NCBI GenBank assembly: GCA_022497155.1
Contig: MU385735.1
Coordinates: forward strand, 434,001-498,000
Direction: 5' to 3'
DNA length: 64,000 nucleotides
DNA from: Whalleya microplaca
Taxonomy: Eukaryota; Ascomycota; Sordariomycetes; Xylariales; Xylariaceae
Position 1 is the stretch's first letter; every line of letters begins with the position of its first letter. The position numbers were made by a program, and so were the translations under genes. Of this stretch, positions 1 through 11,677 are shown in pieces. The notes under the pieces were generated by a model. That model ran no database searches. It had not been told where the DNA came from and was given only the letters and a program-made list of their open reading frames with translations.

Positions 1-1412
1 GGTTTCCTATCATTTATTACCCAGGGCATGATGGTGAGTTCTGTTTGTTACAAGTGCAGAGCAGTCTTGCTTTGATTGCTCTTAGTAGTTTTTCTCAGCA
101 AAACGCTTGCTTCTCTTCCACATATCATTCGTACACCATTTTCGAAGCGGCATTCCTTGATAGTGTATGTGAAGTCCATGTAGGTACATTAGCTGATTCC
201 AGATGAGACGATTGATCCACGAGCAAGGGAATTCCCATCAATTGTTTGAAATATGTGATGACTCAAGACTAAGAGAATTATATGGTGATACAAGTAGCCT
301 TTTTTGGTATGCGAGGGCAGGGTAAAACAACATATGATCATACGAATCCACTGATCAGACTTCGACATGTACATGTGTCACGATGGAGATAATAGCTATA
401 GATACTTACTCCAAGAGTTTTTAACTTGGAAGAGATCTCCAGAGTGTAAAGCAGATCACTCAGGCTTTACAATTGTTACAAATTCAATTGAATATCTTAG
501 TAATCACAGCAGCACCTATATAATTATTGCACACGCTGTAATTGTGGTAACATGAGTATTAGGGGCTATATTGCAGGTTACTTCGAAATAATAGTATTTT
601 CGAGTTCAGTTCCTAATAGGTCGGTGAAGTAAGGTACAAGATATCATTCTCGCAGTATAGTCTATTCCATATGCTTTGACCGTAGACTGGCGATGTCGGG
701 GAGGGATAGAGTTGGCTACAATAATAGCGTGGTGTTCCCGTTATCTAGGGGTTGCGACATGATATTGCCTTAATTCGGCAGAGTGTCACTTAAGGGTGAT
801 CTATTCATTCTAGATAGATCCCTCTCTATCTGTGTAGAAACATGGAAACATTATCACGAGGATTCTGGGCTTGCAATTGAGGTGGACCCATTTCATCTCT
901 TAATAGGAGACTTTCGTTTGACAATATAGCCAACAGAATACGATGCCACAAATGATCGCAGTGACTGACTACTTCATACATCAAAGTTCGACCAACTGAC
1001 CAACTTTTGCTAATGCAAACCAATACGTGTGCGATATTGAGCCGGCGGTAGTTTCGTTTGGGTAGCCATGGCCGTGACAGATTACTTTCGTACAAACTTC
1101 CTTGCTCATGACGCCTCCGTCAGCCCAAACCCAAACGCGGCCCAGTCAATAGTAGCATCTTTCCGAACGATAATAATCAGAGGATACGCACAAACACGTT
1201 GGATATACAATATGAAGTAGAAACATCCAATCTTTGGATGCAAAGCTCTATGATGTAGTGAGTGACACGGAGAGTCAGGCACAAGAACTAATGATGTTGC
1301 CAAACCACACGATAGGTGGATATTTCGGTAATATATAAATATGGTCGTTTCCACCACCTCTAGGAAAAATCTCTCGACCTTAAGTCACTACTACATTACT
1401 CTATCGCACACC
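1..1412. other. Intergenic, no supported gene
   Basis: No reading frame longer than about 90 codons and none with recognisable protein features. Base composition is mixed and moderately AT-rich. I see no RNA gene or repeat here. The last roughly 100 bases, with a TATA-like run near 1331-1340, could be the promoter of the decayed gene that follows. Confidence 0.5.
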
Positions 1413-2142
1413 ATGGCTACCGCACCTGTAAACACGTCCCCGGAAGTCACGTACTTTCACCCCCTTAGGCCGGAGGTTGTCGAGTTGCACCTTGGCTCGA
1501 AGGATGTCAGGCACTCCACCCAAGTCGATGTAACCACCAGTATTTAATCGAATATGAAGCTGAACCTTGCTACTAACTATATCACCAGATCTACAAAGCT
1601 TTTCAGGCGGCCTTGACGCACTTGGACTCCTCCCAAATGAGATCAGCTCTCGAACCCCATCGTCTCGAGCTCCTAAAAGCAGTGCCCAGCTTGCGCAGCT
1701 TGCTAACTGTTGGAAACTATGCCCGGATCCCGCGTCTGGTAGAGGGGGCGGGCATCTTTGTCCTCAACAAAGCCGTACTTGGAATTCTGTCCTCAAGATC
1801 TTCCATGAACACTGACATCCAGAATAGATAGCGGAGAGGCTCGATGATTTCCTTTCCGGGCCGGTCGTAAAAGCGGCGGTCGTGCTTAGCCTCCTGCTCA
1901 GAGTACTCGACTTCGTGGAACTCTATGACAAGGAAAAGGACAATATACAACTAGAATCCTTATCACTTGGACAGCAGATTCAAACACAGCTGTTTGGAGG
2001 ACCTGTTATCCTGTTGAGAGCGGATGGGGTAGGAATGACCCTTGTCCAAGGTTTCTGTGTGATGCTAATGAGATACAGGACCAATTTCTCGGCGTTGATA
2101 GGGGTGAAATATATCACATCTTCAATGGCGATGCCCTCATAA
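1413..2142 (+). pseudogene. Decayed gene of unknown family
   Basis: An ATG at 1413 sits in a good fungal context (CACCATGG) and opens a frame starting MATAPVNTSPEV. A plausible small intron runs from about 1541 to about 1590, with a CTAAC branch site and CAG acceptor. The frame then resumes with a leucine-rich stretch (FQAALTHLDSSQMRSAL) and ends at a TAG at 1829-1831. A different frame, open from 1816, continues with ERLDDFLSGPVVKAAVVLSL up to 2142. The two frames overlap only at 1816-1831, so a single one-base shift there would join them. I do not recognise the family. A 77-codon frame on the opposite strand (1717-1950) is a competing reading. Calling this a frameshifted remnant is inference from frame continuity; it could be chance. 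Confidence 0.3.
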
Positions 2143-2657
2143 AGATCCTGACCGGAGGTATGACCATTTATTTGTCTTCGGTGGATTTAATAGCTGATTT
2201 GTCTCTTAGACGATATATTTTCCATATGTGACCAAAATTTTACTCATCTACCTAAACAAATACGTCCAGATTACTACATGGAGCGCGTTTGCGAAGTGTA
2301 TTGTTCAGTTCGTGGGAAGGATTCGGAAGTCCAGGAACCATGGAGACATTTCGTTGATTCCTACAAATAAATGTTGCGTTACATATGCCATTATGGCTGA
2401 GGAGGAGATTAGGGTTTACCTCATGATCATGGAGTAAGGTCACTGCTACTAGGGCGATTGTAGAGCTGATTTCTTTTATTGCATTGATTGAGATATCATG
2501 AACTATTCTCTCAAACTCCAAGTGATCGATAATTCAAAAGTTATCATAGCCAATCTGAATGAGATATCAAGCATACATCGGGATCCCAGCTATGATACAA
2601 TCCCAAAATACCGCGCTAACCAAACGCCTTGATATCTAAACGTATACTGTCTACCAT
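2143..2657. other. Intergenic, nothing recognised
   Basis: Only short overlapping frames of up to 89 codons without protein-like composition. It lies downstream of the decayed gene and holds the 3' flank of the minus-strand secreted-protein gene. Confidence 0.5.
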
Positions 2658-3383
2658 CTAAGGCCGACCAGGGTAGAACGTAACACCAAAGCGCTCGTTC
2701 GACGAGCAAATGACAGGATCTCCATGATAATCGTCGATGTAGGCCTGCCCGTAACCGAGCTGTCCCGCAAGGTAATCCCTCGGCGCGCTGACGATGACAG
2801 ACGCCGCACCCTCGGTGGCCTTGATGGCCTGGGATCCTGACGGCTTGGTCTCGAGAGCATCAGCGGGGACGTTGTCGAACAGCCACTTTTGGAACCCCGT
2901 GGAAGCGTTCGTCCCATCCAGCGCCTTCACGGTGACGGCGCCGTCGCAGCCGCGGATCAGCGATACGTCCGCGTAGCCCTTGCCGGTCTTGTCAAGCGTG
3001 AATTCGAGCCAGGTACCCAGGAGGTGGGCCTTGCCATCGAGGTTGACGGCGTCGGTGCCGCGCACGATGCGGCCCTGGAACAAATCGGGCAGGGCGATGA
3101 ACGCCGTCTGGTTGGGCGGGACAGCGATGTAACTGAGCGGGACGAGGTCGCAGCTGTTCCAGTAGACGTAGAAGCTGCGGGTCTGGCTGTCGGCGTTCTG
3201 GAGCAGGACACCTTTGCCTCCGTTGTCGTTGCTGTCGGCGACTGGCTGAGCCGTGGTTGGGCATGTATAACCGGGACCGTCGCGCTTGACTACGTCCCTG
3301 TGAACAGCATCCAAGTGTGTTGTGGATGGTAGTGCCGCGGCGGCAGCCAGGAGACTGACAAGCGAGAGGATGGATGACAGCAT
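2658..3383 (-). CDS. Secreted protein with four cysteines, family not recognised
   Basis: Single-exon frame of 241 residues. I start at the ATG at 3381-3383 rather than one 53 codons upstream, because it opens directly into a signal peptide (MLSSILSLVSLLAAAAALPS). A dibasic site (VVKRD, residues 31-35) follows and could be a Kex2 cleavage site. The mature part has exactly four cysteines (about 41, 78, 146, 226), enough for two disulfides, and potential N-glycosylation sites (NQT, NAS). Segments such as NSCDLVPLSYIAVPPNQ and LIRGCDGAVTV loosely resemble fungal thaumatin-like secreted proteins, but I am not sure of that and assign no function. An extracellular or cell-wall location is inferred. 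It stands alone between gene-poor stretches. Confidence 0.75.
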   Translation of the reverse strand: MLSSILSLVSLLAAAAALPSTTHLDAVHRDVVKRDGPGYTCPTTAQPVADSNDNGGKGVLLQNADSQTRSFYVYWNSCDLVPLSYIAVPPNQTAFIALPDLFQGRIVRGTDAVNLDGKAHLLGTWLEFTLDKTGKGYADVSLIRGCDGAVTVKALDGTNASTGFQKWLFDNVPADALETKPSGSQAIKATEGAASVIVSAPRDYLAGQLGYGQAYIDDYHGDPVICSSNERFGVTFYPGRP

Positions 3384-6300
3384 GGTGAAGTTGAATGTGC
3401 CTTGACACAAGATAACAGAGGCCGAGCAACACGAGGCTCGTGGAAGCAATATCTGAGTTTCGATGAGCAGCCTAGGACCCGACGTCTTTTTGTGATATTC
3501 ACAGAACTGAGATGGGACGATACGAAGTCTGCAGAGAAACACCTCCTCATATGCTCATCGGCTCCCGTGAAGTCTAACGATTACCGTCAGCCATGGCGTG
3601 GGAGGAATGGTAGTCACCAACTAGTCACACCCATCTTCCTTTGTTTCATTTCATGTTTGTTCAGACTAAAGTAACCGAGTCATGATCTGACAGCGTAGTT
3701 GTAACGCCTAGATTAATCGGTTTGGCGTCGACTCACCTAGGGGCCGGTTCAGGGTGGGGAGAGGCGGGAGGGGAGAAAGACACTCTACACTTGCCTACCT
3801 CTTAGATTAGTAATGGGGCCAATATAACGTTCACAATTCAAACAGGGGTATGCCATCATCACACTCAGAGACTCTTTCAGCAGTTGTATGTTATCTTAAT
3901 CTATCTGGCCTCTGGAATGTGAGGCAGTCAAGGTGCCACGTGTGACATGGATTGCAAAAGCACATATCCGCAATCCCCGTCTGATGTTTCCAGATCCGTA
4001 GCTTATATCTACAGCCGCAGCACCTGTTGGTTAAACTTAGAAGCCACAGTCTGAAGTAAATCGGGAAGATCCTTCTTGTATAACACTGAAAGTGGCTGTG
4101 CCGTCCTTGTGTAATGGTATTGCGATGCTTCTTACGTACCCGTTGGCGCCACATTGACGGCCGTAAGATTTTCAGGGACAACATAGTGTAAGCTGAGATC
4201 TTGGGGGATATTTGATCAATCGAATCATTCTATTGGACGCATTAGGAAAATTCAGCACGCCATGACGGTCCTGTAGAAGAAATTACAGGATGAAGGATCG
4301 GAAAGAGTGCAATTGAGCAGGAGACCAGAGCCTTCTTTTCGTCGTTTCATTAGACTTGCTAAGAGTCACATGTTGAACTGTTCCGTCTGTAATAGTTTGA
4401 CGAGGTAGAGCAGGACAAAGTGATTTTGATACGATGAGTATTGATTTCAGCTTTAGAACTATTGTTTTTCAATTTGAAGGTTTATCTAGAAGACTGGAGA
4501 TTCCATTGCCTATCAATTATATAGTTTAGCTATTAAAATGATGAAAAGCTAATTCTAATAATAATGCTTTATAGGCATTAGAAACACGCAGAGTGTACGC
4601 CCCTTTTGTATCAGGTAGGTATCCTAAATCCGCTTCGATCCTTGCGCCACCAACCCCTACGTTATTGACAAAGCGAAGGACATCTGCGTGATGTCGCTTG
4701 ACTAAAAGCTATGAACATAAAGCCAAATGATATGTATCAATTTCCGACACCTAGCAAGTAGCGTGAATGGAGCGCAGTGCCTAATAATACTGCCGATGTA
4801 GGAGACCATGAATAAATCGCATACTGCTAGGCTTTCCCATCCTGAGGACGGGCTTGAAGCTACAATACGACAACTTGACGATCAATTAGTCTGGTACTCC
4901 AGTGAACTGGCGACAAGCCAAGGAGAGAGGTACCACCATTGTGTTCAAGCGACACTACTCCCAGCCGGCGGGGAGATCAAGCGCAACCTTCGACGTACTG
5001 AGATCTCTCAAGGGTGCATATTCGCCACAGCAAGTGACTCGAAAATATGCGGTGTTGTAGGTAGGATTCGTAGTTCTTGGTGATATACCGGTACTGGGAT
5101 AATCTCGTTATATTGAATGAAATATTGGCTGTCTCAATCGAGATGTCATGCAAGGCCTGTTGATAACTGTAAGCTGTATTCGATTAGAGGGCAATGGTCA
5201 GGCTATCGAGGTAGCAGCATAAGCACATAGTTATCTTCGAGCCTTCGCTAGCCATAGATCGGGAAACCCCCAATATATCTTGGGCATTGTAGTACCATAA
5301 GACATCTCGGACTGGATTGTGTTCGTCATTAATATTGCCTATGTCAGGTGGCTCATGATAGCTACATTGTCAAGACATCTGGTGAAGGACGTCTGATTGC
5401 CTGGTTGATATTCTGCTTGCTCGCGATGGAGTCGCGTCCGATCATGTCGCAGGACCATCTGTGACATCGTGCAGATCATGTACTGCGCGGAATGAATAAA
5501 TGCCCATCTGGCTTGCTATACGCGATGCCTCGTCCCTATTGGCTTCGGTACATGGTACGAGAAGTAATGCCAAGTCGCGTCCGCCTGATCAAGGTCTATC
5601 ACTTCACCGACTACCCACGACGCGCTCAAATCCAACGCGCCAGACAGCTACACCGCACCCATCAACGAATCTAGAACGGAATCTCGCTTTGGTACTAGGA
5701 CAGCAGGCTAGCGACGCGTCACAAAGCAGACTGCAGGGTTGTTCTATTCATCTATCGTATATAGTGAGCCCAGAGCCAATATCCGATAGCCAAGCTCGTG
5801 GCTTACCTAAATGGAGCCATCCTCAAGCAACTCTCTTCTTCGCGCCCATCCGCGAGGGGCAGATCGCAATGAAAAGATCACAGACGTGAAGGGTTACAAA
5901 AATTCCCTGCCCGATTAAAACCAGACAGGAGTGGTCATGTTATAGTTTTCAACTAGCAAAAAGACACACTCGGATTGCTCCTCACTGTGATGCCTAAAGC
6001 CCGTGCACTAAGATGGGGAGGAAAGGAAGAAGAAAGAGGGAAAGATTCTGGGAGGAGGGTAGGGTATTTATGTGTTTCTAGGTGGGGCACACTGGGAGAG
6101 GTTGCCTTGGCGCCTGCGTGACAATGGACACCTGAGCAGCCAGCCACGGGGCAGCCCCACAATAGGGGGCAAACATCAATGTTTGCAGGTGCTCATTCAC
6201 TCCTGAGCAACCAATAGTCCACTAGTACCTACCTACCGAGGTAGGTACCTATCTATTGGTGACTCGTAAATGGAAGGAAGTAAGGTATATGGTTCTTGAC

Positions 6301-8124
6301 CACACAGATACAAAGGTTCCATCGAGTCAAACACAACCTGAACTACATGTAACTTCTACTGTAGTACATACGTAAGCACCTGGGTAGGGGTAGATAGATA
6401 CATATGTGCACTTGAGTCACAAACCTTAGGAGTTACCTAATATGAGGTTATCAATAGGTAGAACATCAGGTCTTCATCAATCTTCATGTCGTCAAATGAT
6501 TCAAGTTAGCCAGAAGGCTTAAGCTCGCAGGCCATGTGACTCAAAACGACATTTCGCATCGCGTCAACAGGCTAGACCCCAGTAGAGGATCATGGATGGA
6601 TCATGGACGTGTTGACTAAAGCCATAATCAATATTCTCCAGTTGTCCTCAAAAAAGAAGACAGCGTACCTTGCGGCCTGGATTCAACATAATTCTATCAA
6701 CCATCCTCATCCCAACCGGTCGAATCCGCGGCTCCTCGCCGGATCCTGCGTAAGTTCAGTCCTATAAGAGGGAGAGCATGAAAAGCCAGAAAAAGAAATA
6801 AATTAGGCATAGATTGCCCCAGATATATGCATTTAGTTTGTTATAAGATGAGGCTCACAGATAGGTTCACAAGCAAACAACGCAATTACATCGTGAAGGT
6901 AGCTATTGCTGCTAGCTACACGAATGCGAAATCGAAGGCCCCATTCATACATAATCGAGAAGTCTGGCTTCAAGGAATTAGTCGTACAAGAGATAGTATG
7001 CTGAACAACAAGACGTGCTGATGATAGATCAGATGAGTCCATCAATGAAGAAGTGAGGTGCAGATTTTAGGTGTTACTCACACTTATATATGTTAACTGA
7101 ATATCGTGGCAATCTGACTCATCAAACCAAGCTATAAATAACGCCAAGTTAATAAGTTAAGCTCAAGTGACTTGTTGCATGTGCTGTAAGAAACTAGTGA
7201 CACATCTTTTGCATATATATCTGCTGCCTATGACCAGGCATTGGTTTTTTCATACGGTATAGTAGATATGCATAGTCTGGTGAGCCAGTGAATGGTCCCT
7301 CGCCGTCGCAAGTGAGCTAGCTATGGCGGTCGCCATGTCATCTCTCCTGTCTGGAAAATCTGTGACAACGTGAACATCATCATGTAGTGTACCACAAAAA
7401 GAATTTGGTATATTTCAACCTCATTCCCATCTTTTACGTCTCCCAAAACACCTAAAAGCCTCTAGCGATTGTATTTACGGAGTTTTGTTTCCCGCTTAAA
7501 TTGCGTACATTACAAGGGGTCTGATTCTATGTAATCAGTCTTCGAGAGACTAGCCAATGGGCATCAATATAGAGAATACCATCCGGTGCGGAGATCACCC
7601 CACATACCCCGTCACGGAGCTCCATGTGGCCGGCATCGAGATATTTCAGAAAAAACTCCTTGCAACTGTGTTATCGGTCCGTGGAGAGCGTTCTGCTACG
7701 GGCTTTGGGGATTAGCAGGCCGGATTTCACCTAGGTACAACCCACCACTACATTACGGAATAGATCAGCTATCTTCAATTGAAAATGACTCAGTACTGTA
7801 ACTGTGTGATATTGTATGCTGTGAGACTGTCAAGCAGCAGCCCATTCTTGGCTCTGCGAGCACCGAGACCCACCCCCACTCGCACCCCTTGCTGTCTTTC
7901 TCTCCCCTTACTTAAGACCTGGATAGGATGCAGGATATTTCACCGGCCCTGCCGGCCGGTCTTGGAGCCCTGCACGTTTTCAGCCCTTGGTGGCAGAAGC
8001 ATAAATGCTTATCTTACCCCTCTTCGAATACTGAAAGGGTTGGCCGTCATTCCTTCTAAGACCTCTGTCCTCTGCTGATCCCCAGACTTCGTCCTGCCTA
8101 CGGCCATTTTTCTATAGCATCAAG
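3384..8124. other. 4.7 kb gene-poor stretch
   Basis: No frame here convinces me. The longest (5500-5889, 129 codons) overlaps another open frame, is Ser/Pro/Thr-rich, and has no domain or splice partners. A short inverted repeat lies at 6226-6247 (TACCTACCT, ACCG, AGGTAGGTA). The last 250 bases before 8125 are C/T-rich and probably carry the promoter of the FAD oxidase gene. The density of short stop-laden frames fits old decayed sequence, but no mobile-element ends were found. Confidence 0.45.
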
Positions 8125-9683
8125 ATGTCAAACCCAGGCAATGCTCAGGTGTTGGCTGCCTTGACCAGCGTGCTCGGAGACTCAATTTTGCAACCTGGGA
8201 GCGAAGAATATGAGAAGGACAACGGCTCGTACTTTAGCGCATTCCAGGCCGAGGTCAAACCCTCGTACATCGCCAAACCAACCAGTGTAGAACAGGTACA
8301 GGGCTTAGTCAAGGCCCTTCGTCCACACATCCTTTCAGGGGGTTGCCAGATTGCCATCCGAGGCACTGGCCATAGTGCATTTGCGGGCAGTTCCAACGTC
8401 CGCAATGGCGTTACAATCGATATGAGGGGCCTCAAGGGAATCACATTGAGCCAAGACAAGTCGGTCGTGGAGATAGGTGTCGGGGAGACATGGGGGACTG
8501 TGTATACCGAGCTAGAAAAGCACGGCCTTACAGTAGCGGCCGGACGCGCAGGACGTGTCGGTGTCGGCGGATTTATCTTAGGAGGTAAGAACAAAGTAGA
8601 ATGTAAAGGAGAAGCTGTTTCGCTAACGTGGTAGGTGGGTTATCGATGTACTCAACACGAAAGGGATTCTCCTGCGACTCGGTTACTGAGTTCAAGGTCG
8701 TCCTCGCATCAGGCGAGGTTGTTCGCGCGGATGCCAGTGAGAATCCCGACCTCTGGATTGCCCTCAAGGGTGGCTTGAACAATTTCGGCGTCGTCACCTC
8801 CTTCAAGATGACGACTTTCAAGTCTAGAGATCTCTGGGGCGGTGTGACATACTACAAGCCCGGTACCTTTCCCGAGCTTCTTCGAACGGCTTGTGACTTT
8901 ATACACAATGAGACAGATGAGGACACTCACATCATGTGCAGCATTGGGTACGGCTTCACCCACCAGGCTGTAACGTGTGTCATGTACCACACGCAAGGCA
9001 AAGAAAATCCACCTTCACTGCAGCGCTTTACATCTATGGAGCCGCAGTCGAAGGAACTGAACACCATGCGTACAGCGAAGCACCTGGACTTTTGCCAGGA
9101 GCTGTCTAAGTACACCACTGACGGACTACGGTTGGTACCCCTAGAGAACATTGCCCAACTCAATACATATTGACTTCTTCATAGACAGTATTTCGCCACA
9201 TTGACCATCAAGCCAGATCTCCCTTTGATGAAAGCTTTCCACAAGAAATGGCAGGAGACACTCACCATAATCCAAGATGCCGAAGGATGTAGTTTCTCCT
9301 TCGGATACCAACCGTTTACTAAGGCACTACTGGAAAATTCAGTAAAAGCGGGCGGGAACGCGTTCACGATTTCTCCGTCAGATGGGCCGTTGTTCTTAAT
9401 ATTAATCAATCCTATCTGGGTCCGAAAAGAAGACGATAAAAGGATATTTGCAGCAGTAAGCAAATTCGTGACCGAGCTCAGAGAACTTGCGAGTGAGAAG
9501 GGCCTGCTGCATCGCTACGTCTTTACGAACTACGCCAATCAGGACGACGACATCATTGCGGGATATGGTGAAGAGAATGTCTCAAAGCTTAGGGAGGCGA
9601 GCAAAAAGTATGACCCCGAGGGTGTATTTCAAAAGGGGGTCCCTGGCCCTAGCGGTTTCAAATTACCAGATAAGGAGGCTTGA
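8125..9683 (+). CDS. BBE-family FAD-linked oxidoreductase
   Basis: Three exons, 8125-8584, 8635-9130 and 9185-9683, give 484 residues. The introns are 50 bp (GTAAGA..TAG) and 54 bp (GTTGGT..TAG), and the joins read ILGGGLSMYS and DGLRQYFATL. The N-terminal half is an FAD_binding_4 (PCMH-type) domain with RGTGHSAFAGSSN; His83 is the expected covalent flavin ligand. The second ligand seen in berberine bridge enzyme, a Cys, is absent: the equivalent segment reads GRAGRVGVGG, so flavin attachment is probably through His only. The C-terminus has the BBE signature (YANQDDDIIAGYGEENVSKL). Such enzymes oxidise sugars or secondary metabolites; the substrate here is unknown. No signal peptide is seen, which suggests an intracellular enzyme. 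No biosynthetic backbone gene is adjacent. Confidence 0.9.
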
Positions 9684-10200
9684 TAGACTAACCTGTCATG
9701 ATATAATTTGTGAACAAGACCTCCAGAGTGTGATATATATATATTGGAAATACACTAATGCTCTGGATAAAACCGCGCAATGGTAAATTAAAAGAGCGGA
9801 TGTATTGGCGAAGAATAGAGGTCCGTGGACCAAACTGGTTTCGAAGGCTTCCTATAGGGGATGATATGGTTTTCATCTCAAAGCTCAGACTGAAGAGTGG
9901 CATCTCGGACATGCCTTGCAACATTGCCCATAATTGAAACAACCAAGATGGGGATCTCAGGATGATACAAGGTTTCAGCTAAAGGTGATTGACTTTTTCC
10001 TGTAGCTATTCAATGCCAACAATACATGTGTTCAACTCCATTGTCCTCTGCAATAGGGGTATCAGGACATCCTTTTCCAGGCTACCATATGACAGCTCCA
10101 GATCTGCCATTCTGGTCATATCCCAGCATCCACACTTCCAACACTCAATGCCAATGTACAAGCACCACAAGCCCAATCCATATGCGATCTTTCAGATACC
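9684..10200. other. Intergenic between convergent genes
   Basis: The 3' flanks of the FAD oxidase (plus strand) and the eight-cysteine protein (minus strand) meet here. A short (TA) run lies near 9731-9741. Nothing else recognised. Confidence 0.5.
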
Positions 10201-10681
10201 TTACTTGCCACCGTTGTCCTTGCCATTTTTGTCCTTGTCACCAGTGTCTTTGTCACCAGTGTCCTTGTCGCTCTGCGCGCCCTTGCCTTTACCCTTACCA
10301 GAGTCAACCGCACCATCACCACAGCCCCGTGTCCGTGCTACATCAAGCACAAAAAGGTTAACAAGCATCCCCCCAGGAGCTCCGAAGAAATTTCGGATAT
10401 CACCTACAGCAGTTTGTGAAACAAGTGGCGCACACCTCGGCGCCGCCCGCGCATTGCGTTGCGCATGTGGGGAGGCAGAATACGGGGCTGTAGCTGCAAA
10501 GTAAGGGGTCGGCGGCTTCACCACCGGGAACTTTTGGGTTCTTGGGGTAACTGAGGAGATCGCTGACGCTGTTGAGGATCGTGTCGGGGAGGTTGTCGAG
10601 GAGCCGGTCCTTTGGGACCTGGATCGGAAGTGCCGATATGGCGATAGAAAAGGCGACAATGAGAAGCGATAAGACGCGCAT
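10201..10681 (-). CDS. Small secreted protein with eight cysteines and Lys/Gly/Asp tail
   Basis: Two exons, 10408-10681 and 10201-10337, give 136 residues. The ATG at 10679-10681 starts a signal peptide (MRVLSLLIVAFSIAISALP). Reading straight through ends early at TGA (10400-10402) with seven cysteines. Using the GTAGGT donor at 10407 and the GATGTAG acceptor at 10338 keeps phase, adds the eighth cysteine (CFTNCSRTRGCGD) and continues into a repetitive tail (GKGKGKGAQSDKDTGDKDTG) to a TAA. The cysteine order is C-x6-C-x3-C-x3-C-x6-C-x2-C-x3-C-x5-C. Small size, signal peptide, even cysteine number and low-complexity basic/acidic tail fit an effector-like or wall-associated secreted protein. 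I know no named family for it. The splice is inferred from phase and cysteine parity. Confidence 0.7.
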
Positions 10682-11677
10682 TTTCGATAGTTGACTAGGG
10701 TTTCTTGAAAGGTGTTTTGGTAATATGATAGGCGGAAGCAATTGATGTATATATGAGTTACCAATGGAGGGGTTTATTGACTATAGTTAAGCTGCTGTTG
10801 ATCTGTGGAGAGAACAATGCCACCAGGAAGGGCAATCGAAGGCACTCTTATACTTATCATGATGGGTGGCCGGCTGGTGGACGGGAAACGTAACAGAAGA
10901 ATTGAAGCCGATATAACTTCATCTGGGAACGCAGTTCCAAATATAATGGCTGAAGATTCCTATGTAGCCCACAATTGCCACGTGCTACCATTTTGTGAGG
11001 TATCGTCGTGTCTTAGTCAACCACCTTGACGGTTGGGTCTAGGAGGATTTCCGTTCCGTAGTAGGGTAAGGAGGCTGAGACTTTCCCCATCGGGATTTTC
11101 AGAATTCCATTGACATGCTGAAGCTGGTAATGGCCATGAATCAGCCCACGTCATGAATACATTTTAGATAGACTCCTGTTTAATTTTCAACTTGGCGGAT
11201 ATAGTGATGGGTACACGTATCATTCAAATTCAGCGTTCTCTTTAAGCCTTGCTTATAGAAGATTGCAAATGGCAGGATGTAACCGATATTTAGGTATGGT
11301 TGTGAAATATACCGCGACTACGCAGGTGCTTGGGGATTCTGAATCTAGCTTGCCTTTCACATTTCATGTAACGTAACCAACATCAATGATGGTAGGTTCC
11401 TATCAACATCCTTACTTAAATAAGTATATGTGGATGTAATGCGCAGGAAATGATTCTAGAAAGCACGAAGGGGCTGAATGGTGAAGAAGGTGTCACCCTC
11501 AGCACAATGAGACGATCCCAAAGCTAGGCTTTCTTACTATTTCCCCCATTCGTATATCCTGCACATCAATCTCATTCGTTACTTAGGCTAATTACTACGT
11601 TGGCTGGCTGCCCAACAATTTCTATGTGCACTACATCTTTATACTCGCCAAGTTTAGCTTGATGAGTATCAGACACC
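10682..11677. other. Intergenic, nothing recognised
   Basis: Upstream flank of the minus-strand eight-cysteine gene and upstream flank of the plus-strand F-box-like remnant. Frames are short (at most 74 codons) and not protein-like. Confidence 0.5.

Noticed and set aside
3384..3542. Upstream ATG extending the secreted protein by 53 residues
   Set aside because: The extension would bury the obvious signal peptide at the ATG 3383 start, so the internal start is preferred.
5492..5889. Possible gene of 129 codons
   Set aside because: Two overlapping frames are open, neither has protein-like composition, a domain, or splice partners.
8125..11000. Secondary-metabolite gene cluster around the FAD oxidase
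   Set aside because: No polyketide synthase, peptide synthetase, terpene cyclase, P450 or transporter is present nearby; the DUF1772 gene is over 20 kb away.
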